DNA from: Rhodothermia bacterium
GTDB lineage: Bacteria; Bacteroidota; Rhodothermia; Rhodothermales; JABDKH01
Length of the DNA stretch: 9,571 bases
Direction of reading: 5' to 3'
Assembly (NCBI GenBank): GCA_018679295.1
Contig: JAHHLP010000001.1
Location: 1-9,571, forward strand
The notes under the pieces were generated by a model, which made no database searches, had not been told where the DNA came from, and saw nothing but the letters and a program-made list of their open reading frames with translations. Positions 5,477 to 9,571 of the stretch are shown here, piece after piece. The number at the start of each line of letters is the position of its first letter. Position 1 is the first letter of the stretch. Made by a program: the position numbers and the translations under genes.

Positions 5477-7081
5477 TTATCGATTCGACTTGACCAAGAG
5501 CGGCTGAGGCACGACTTGCTCCCGCTCCAGCATCTCCGCCTCTTTGGCCACCGCTTCGGTCGCCAAACGCTTGGCCTCGATGACCTCAAGCAGGTGGCTT
5601 GTCGCCGGCTCGCTCTTGGCAAGAAAAGTGTTTGGAGCGAAGCCAAGCACGAACATGAGTATAATCAGTGGCGCCATCAAGGCAAACTCCCGGAGGTTGA
5701 CGTCCTTCATGGTCCGATTCTCCTCGACGGTGATTGGTCCGAAGAAAGTCCGGTACAGCATCCACAGCAAATACACCGCAGCGAGAATAACGCCGGTCGT
5801 AGCCAACGCGATAAGCAGCGGGTGGCCAACCGTCTCGCTGTTGAATGAACCTACCAGAATCAGGAACTCGCCGACAAAGCCGTTGAGGCCGGGCAGTCCC
5901 GCCGACGCCAGCACGGAGAACACCATGAAGAAGCTCAAGACAGGTACCACCTTGGCAATGCCGCCGTAATCTTCCATCAGCCTCGTATGCCGCCGTTCGT
6001 AAAGCATTCCCACCAGGAGAAACAGCGCGCCTGTCGACAAACCGTGGTTCACCATCTGGATCATCGCCCCCTGCAAGGCTTCCGTAGTAAAGGCGAAGAT
6101 GCCGAGGACTACGAAACCAAGGTGGCTCACCGACGAATATGCGACCAGCTTCTTGGCGTCGGGTTGAACGCGCGCCACGAGGGCGCCATAGATAATGCCC
6201 ACCACAGCAAGTATGGCGAAGAACATCGCGTATTCGGTCGACGCCCATGGAAAGAACGGCAGACAAAACCGGACGAGGCCGTATGTCCCCATTTTCAGAA
6301 GAACGCCGGCCAGTATGACGGACCCGCCTGTCGGTGCCTGCACGTGGGCATCGGGAAGCCACGTGTGCAATGGGAATAGCGGCACCTTGATCGCGAAGGA
6401 GAATGCGAACAAGAAGAACAGCCACGTCTGCATCTCCAACGGTGTGTTGAAGGTGACCAGCTTGTACCAGTCGGTCGTGAACACGCCGGCGTTGACGGCC
6501 TCACCGGCGTGGTAGCCGAGATACAAGATCGCCGCGAGCATCAGCAAAGAGCCGACCAACGTGTACAACACAAACTTGACTGCGGCGTAGATGCGGTCTT
6601 CTCCGCCCCACACGCCGATGATGAAGTACATCGGGATGAGCGTCAACTCAAAGAAGATGTAAAACAGGATGACGTCGAAGGAACAAAAAACACCCGTGAT
6701 GCCGGTTTGCAGAATCAGCAACAGTACGTAGTACGCCTTGTGCCCCTTGTCAATGTAGAGCCATGAGGACGCGACAACGACCGGACCCAACAGGGTTGTC
6801 AGCATCACCAGCAGGAGATTGAGGCCATCGATACCAACCATGTACTTGATATCGATGCTCTCGGGAAACCAGTCTGAGATCACGTGAGCCAGCTGTGGAG
6901 CGGACGCGGTGCTAATCGCCGGATCGAAGCCCAGATAGAGCCCGATCGATAGAACGAACGTGCCGAGCGTCGTGATCAGGGCGGTCCATCGCACGGCGTT
7001 CACGCTGCGCAAGAACATCGCCACGACCGCTCCGACTATCGGCAGAAAGATTACCCAGGATGTCAGGTAAGATTGTTCCAT
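5477..7081 (-). CDS. nuoM: NADH-quinone oxidoreductase subunit M
   Basis: A 534-residue antiporter-like membrane subunit of complex I, the middle proton pump between NuoL and NuoN. The diagnostic residues are present: E145 in YIFFELTLIPMY (E. coli E144), K232 in IKVPLFPLHTWLPDAH (K234), K263 in LLKMGTYGL (K265) and E405 in GFVGEFLIL (E407; a Glu here identifies NuoM). It is somewhat longer than E. coli NuoM (509), because of a charged tail of about 35 residues after 499 that should project from the membrane. The ATG at 7081-7079 is preferred over the TTG just before it because GGGGA lies about five bases upstream of the ATG. It follows nuoL by 30 bases and precedes nhaD by 30. The reading frame is intact. 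Confidence 0.97.
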   Translation of the reverse strand: MEQSYLTSWVIFLPIVGAVVAMFLRSVNAVRWTALITTLGTFVLSIGLYLGFDPAISTASAPQLAHVISDWFPESIDIKYMVGIDGLNLLLVMLTTLLGPVVVASSWLYIDKGHKAYYVLLLILQTGITGVFCSFDVILFYIFFELTLIPMYFIIGVWGGEDRIYAAVKFVLYTLVGSLLMLAAILYLGYHAGEAVNAGVFTTDWYKLVTFNTPLEMQTWLFFLFAFSFAIKVPLFPLHTWLPDAHVQAPTGGSVILAGVLLKMGTYGLVRFCLPFFPWASTEYAMFFAILAVVGIIYGALVARVQPDAKKLVAYSSVSHLGFVVLGIFAFTTEALQGAMIQMVNHGLSTGALFLLVGMLYERRHTRLMEDYGGIAKVVPVLSFFMVFSVLASAGLPGLNGFVGEFLILVGSFNSETVGHPLLIALATTGVILAAVYLLWMLYRTFFGPITVEENRTMKDVNLREFALMAPLIILMFVLGFAPNTFLAKSEPATSHLLEVIEAKRLATEAVAKEAEMLEREQVVPQPLLVKSNR

Positions 7082-7111
7082 CAATTCCCCGTAGACGCCA
7101 GCACTGTTTCT

Positions 7112-9106
7112 CTAGCCGAAAAGGATGATTCCGAGTACGACCGCAACGCCAAAGACAATGGCGAGCGCGTAGTTCTGCACGCGGCCGGTCTGCAAGTATC
7201 GAAGTACCTGTCCGGCACCCCGGGTGACATGCCCCACGCCGTTGACGATGCCGTCTACCACGTACTCGTCGAAGGGAGCAAGCAACTTCTCCGAGCCTCT
7301 GATCAGCGGCTGCACGACCAGCCGGTCGTATATCTCGTCCCAGTAGTACTTGCCACGCCAAAGACCGTATAGGCGGCCCGTCGCCTCCGAGATCTTCCGG
7401 TCGTAGTCCAGTCCGTGTCGATCATACGCGCGCCAGCCAAACCAAACCCCACCGATGGCAATCGCCGATCCGAGAAGTATGAGCCCCCACTCGATGGCGA
7501 GGAAACCTCCACCGTGAGCAGGCAGGACCGGCTCGGCCACCGGCCCTCCGTAAGGAGCTCCCAGCCAATGATGTATCCAGTTCCATTCACCGTGGGCGAT
7601 TACACCCGGTAGGCCGACGAAGCCGCCGACAACAGCGAGAGAGCTGAGAATCCACAGGGGCACGGTCATGGTCCATGGTGACTCGTGGGGTTGCACCTCG
7701 TCTGCCATGGGCCAGCGTTCTTTGCCACGGAACGTAAGGACGTAACTGCGAACCATGTAGATGGCCGTTAACAGAGCGGTAATGATTCCCACGATCCAGA
7801 CAAACCACGCATACGTATTGCCGGAGTACCCGTACTCGAACGCCTTGAACAGTATCTCGTCCTTTGAGAAGAAGCCGGAGAAGAGCGGGATGCCGGCGAT
7901 CGCAAGGGTCGAGAGCAGGTAGGTTGTACTGGTTGCGGGCATGTACTTGCGAAGGTTGCCCATCGTCCGCATGTCCTGCGGGTCGATGTGTCCTTCGTGT
8001 CCCTTCTTGTGCAGTTCGTGCTCTACGTGGTGCATGCCGTGAATGACGCTGCCGGAACCGAGGAACAGACACGCCTTAAAGAAGGCATGCGTGAACACGT
8101 GGAAGATCGCAACGAAGAAAGCGCCCACCCCGGTGGCCATGAACATGAAGCCTAGCTGCGATACGGTGGAGTAAGCCAGGACGCGTTTAATGTCGTTCTG
8201 CGTAATCGCAATCGTGGCAGCCATAATGGCGGTCAGGGCTCCAATAATGGCGATCACTGCCATCACCTGCGGTGCAGCCAGGACGAGCGGTGAGACCCGG
8301 GCCAGAAGGTAGAGGCCGCTGGTCACCATAGTGGCAGCATGGATGAGCGCCGACACCGGCGTCGGGCCGGCCATAGCATCGGGAAGCCAAATGAAGAGCG
8401 GGATTTGGGCGCTCTTTCCGGTGGCTCCGATGAAAAGCAGGAGCACCACCCAGTTTAGGTTCGACTGCGAGAGAGCTTGCGGGTCCGCGAGAATGGTTCC
8501 GAAATCGAGGGCTCCCAGTTCCTTAAACAGCACGAACATGGCCATCAGAAAGGCGAAGTCCCCAATCCGGTTGACGATGAACGCCTTATTGGCTGCCGCG
8601 CTGTTCTTGAGGTCAGTGTACCAGAAGCCAATCAGCAGGTAAGAGCAGAGCCCGACCCCCTCCCACCCCAAAAAGAGGACAGGCAGGTTATCGCCAAGCA
8701 CCAGGTTGAGCATGGCGAAGATAAACAGGTTGAGATAGGCGAAGAACCGCCAATACCCGGGGTCGCCATGCATGTACCCCACGGAATAAAGATGAATCAG
8801 AGCCCCGACGCCGGTCACAACCAGCGTCATGATCAGCGACAACTCATCAATGCGATAGGCAAACGAGACGTCGAGGTCGCCGGCCGCCATCCACGTATAG
8901 AACGTAGTGACGTGAGCCTCGCCCGAGTACTGCAAGAACAGGATGAGCGTGAGGACAAAGGGAATAGCGACGACCGCCGTTCCGACAATGCCAAAGAGGC
9001 TTTCTCGCTCTCTCAACGCGGGCAGGAACAACCCCCCGAGACCGTTCAAGACTGCGCCGGCAAGCGGCAGCAGCAAGATCCACTGCACCAGAAAATCCGA
9101 GTTCAT
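7112..9106 (-). CDS. nuoL: NADH-quinone oxidoreductase subunit L
   Basis: A 664-residue subunit, the distal proton pump of complex I, which also carries the long lateral helix. E149 in GWEGVGLCSYLLIGFW (E. coli E144), K231 in IGATGKSAQIP (K229), H256 in LIHAATMV (H254), H336 and H340 in FHVFTHAFFKA (H334/H338), K344 (K342) and K415 in GFFSKDEI (K399) are all present, so the channel should work. It is about 50 residues longer than E. coli NuoL (613). Part of this is a His-rich insertion at 356-374 (about seven His in 19 residues) before the conserved PQDMRTMG, and part is a long linker around 505-540. The C-terminal part (about 540-664) holds the lateral helix and last membrane segment. The ATG has AGGA seven bases upstream. 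It lies 47 bases after nuoK and 30 before nuoM. Confidence 0.97.
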   Translation of the reverse strand: MNSDFLVQWILLLPLAGAVLNGLGGLFLPALRERESLFGIVGTAVVAIPFVLTLILFLQYSGEAHVTTFYTWMAAGDLDVSFAYRIDELSLIMTLVVTGVGALIHLYSVGYMHGDPGYWRFFAYLNLFIFAMLNLVLGDNLPVLFLGWEGVGLCSYLLIGFWYTDLKNSAAANKAFIVNRIGDFAFLMAMFVLFKELGALDFGTILADPQALSQSNLNWVVLLLFIGATGKSAQIPLFIWLPDAMAGPTPVSALIHAATMVTSGLYLLARVSPLVLAAPQVMAVIAIIGALTAIMAATIAITQNDIKRVLAYSTVSQLGFMFMATGVGAFFVAIFHVFTHAFFKACLFLGSGSVIHGMHHVEHELHKKGHEGHIDPQDMRTMGNLRKYMPATSTTYLLSTLAIAGIPLFSGFFSKDEILFKAFEYGYSGNTYAWFVWIVGIITALLTAIYMVRSYVLTFRGKERWPMADEVQPHESPWTMTVPLWILSSLAVVGGFVGLPGVIAHGEWNWIHHWLGAPYGGPVAEPVLPAHGGGFLAIEWGLILLGSAIAIGGVWFGWRAYDRHGLDYDRKISEATGRLYGLWRGKYYWDEIYDRLVVQPLIRGSEKLLAPFDEYVVDGIVNGVGHVTRGAGQVLRYLQTGRVQNYALAIVFGVAVVLGIILFG

Positions 9107-9153
9107 ACCTGAGTCCTAAACCTGCACCACCTGCGCTCTCCGGGAGTGACCAA

Positions 9154-9459
9154 CTAGTATCTAAACAGGGTAAAGTCGTTGACATCGACCGAGACCTTCT
9201 TCCTGAAGATCGCGATCACGATGGCGAGTCCCACGGCCGCCTCTGCCGCCGCCACCGACATAACAAAGAACACCAGTATCTGCCCCGACAGGTCGCCAAT
9301 GCTCTGGCTTACCGCCACCAGCGACAGATTGACCGCGTTCAGCATCAGTTCGACCGACATCAGAATTACGATCGCGTTGCGGCGAAAGAGCACACCGAGA
9401 ACTCCGATCGCGAATAGCACCGCGCTGAGAGCCAGATACCAGTCGAGTGAGATTTCCAC
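9154..9459 (-). CDS. nuoK: NADH-quinone oxidoreductase subunit K
   Basis: A 101-residue protein, the standard NuoK length, with three membrane helices. It forms part of the link between the quinone module and the pumping subunits. The two buried glutamates needed for proton transfer are present: E37 in ILMSVELMLNAVNL (E. coli E36) and E73 in MSVAAAEAAVGLAI (E72). RRN (26-28) after helix 1 is also conserved. The start is GTG (9459-9457), chosen because the N-terminus then matches family length and no ATG is available just upstream. No clear Shine-Dalgarno sequence is seen, which suggests translation coupled to nuoJ. The sequence TAGTG at the start contains a stop codon overlapping the GTG by one base, the usual style of a coupled nuoJ/nuoK junction, although that stop is not in the visible nuoJ frame. 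Confidence 0.96.
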   Translation of the reverse strand: MEISLDWYLALSAVLFAIGVLGVLFRRNAIVILMSVELMLNAVNLSLVAVSQSIGDLSGQILVFFVMSVAAAEAAVGLAIVIAIFRKKVSVDVNDFTLFRY

Positions 9460-9571
9460 TACTGTCTTCGGATTTGAATCTTGATGCGAAACGCCTTTTG
9501 GCCAGCATGACGGCCCCGTTGGTCGCCGCCAGCAGCAAGATCCCGATCACTTCAAGGGGCATGGCAGAGAC
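9459..9571 (-). CDS. nuoJ: NADH-quinone oxidoreductase subunit J, 3' end (partial; frame irregular)
   Basis: The frame entering from the right edge reads VSAMPLEVIGILLLAATNGA (9571-9512) and then VMLAKRR. This is the typical last membrane helix of NuoJ (family pattern PFEV..VLLL.A..GA..LAKR). NuoJ is a membrane subunit of complex I whose helix 3 takes part in coupling; only the C-terminal helix is in this window. The observed frame does not stop near nuoK: it runs on to 9161, through most of nuoK, as sequence with no membrane character. A TAG overlapping the nuoK GTG (9461-9459) lies in another frame, which would be reached if the A-run at 9499-9496 (minus strand AAAA) had one more base. The end given here is that TAG, on the assumption of a one-base deletion or sequence error; otherwise NuoJ has a long overlapping tail. 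Confidence 0.75.

Noticed and set aside
9491..9500. Programmed -1 frameshifting in nuoJ at the AAAAGG run
   Set aside because: The bases around the run (C AAA AGG) do not make a classical slippery heptamer, so a simple one-base deletion or sequence error is the better explanation.
1..9571. CRISPR arrays, insertion sequences, phage genes or a defence system
   Set aside because: No regularly spaced repeats, transposase motifs or mobile-element ends were seen. The window reads as ordinary chromosomal respiratory genes.

Overview
The window is a piece of a bacterial chromosome with every convincing gene on the minus strand. Read in the direction of transcription (from position 9571 down to 1), it holds the distal part of a respiratory complex I (NADH:quinone oxidoreductase) cluster: the end of nuoJ, then nuoK, nuoL, nuoM, an NhaD-type Na+/H+ antiporter, a pterin-4a-carbinolamine dehydratase (PCD, phhB family) and nuoN. 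After these come a small soluble protein of unknown function, a manganese superoxide dismutase with a strong intrinsic terminator behind it, a non-coding gap of about 370 bases, and the first 96 codons of a fused B12-dependent acyl-CoA mutase (IcmF type) that runs off the left edge.

The likely source is a member of the Rhodothermota (Rhodothermus/Salinibacter relatives). The reason is gene order: from memory, Rhodothermus marinus is the published case in which nhaD and pcd lie between nqo13 (nuoM) and nqo14 (nuoN) and are co-transcribed with them, and this window has that order. The assignment is inferred from synteny and protein style, not from a database search.

Layout (all minus strand): 9459-9571 nuoJ 3' end; 9154-9459 nuoK; 7112-9106 nuoL; 5477-7081 nuoM; 3860-5446 nhaD; 3549-3839 phhB/pcd; 2008-3507 nuoN; 1410-1982 unknown, possibly PH-like protein; 715-1326 sodA; 659-693 terminator; 290-658 intergenic; 1-289 icmF 5' end. 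From nuoK to the 1410-1982 gene the gaps are only 20-47 bases with no visible terminator, so this looks like one transcription unit that may extend through sodA (83-base gap) to the terminator at 659-693.

Functionally, NuoL, NuoM and NuoN are the antiporter-like proton-pumping subunits, and NuoJ and NuoK link them to the quinone module. All channel glutamates, lysines and histidines I checked are present, so complex I should be active. The embedded NhaD could couple the proton gradient to Na+ export. PCD has an intact active site, but no pterin-dependent hydroxylase is visible nearby, so its role here is open. SodA would remove superoxide, a known by-product of complex I. The one sequence irregularity is at the nuoJ/nuoK junction, where the nuoJ frame does not stop where expected.
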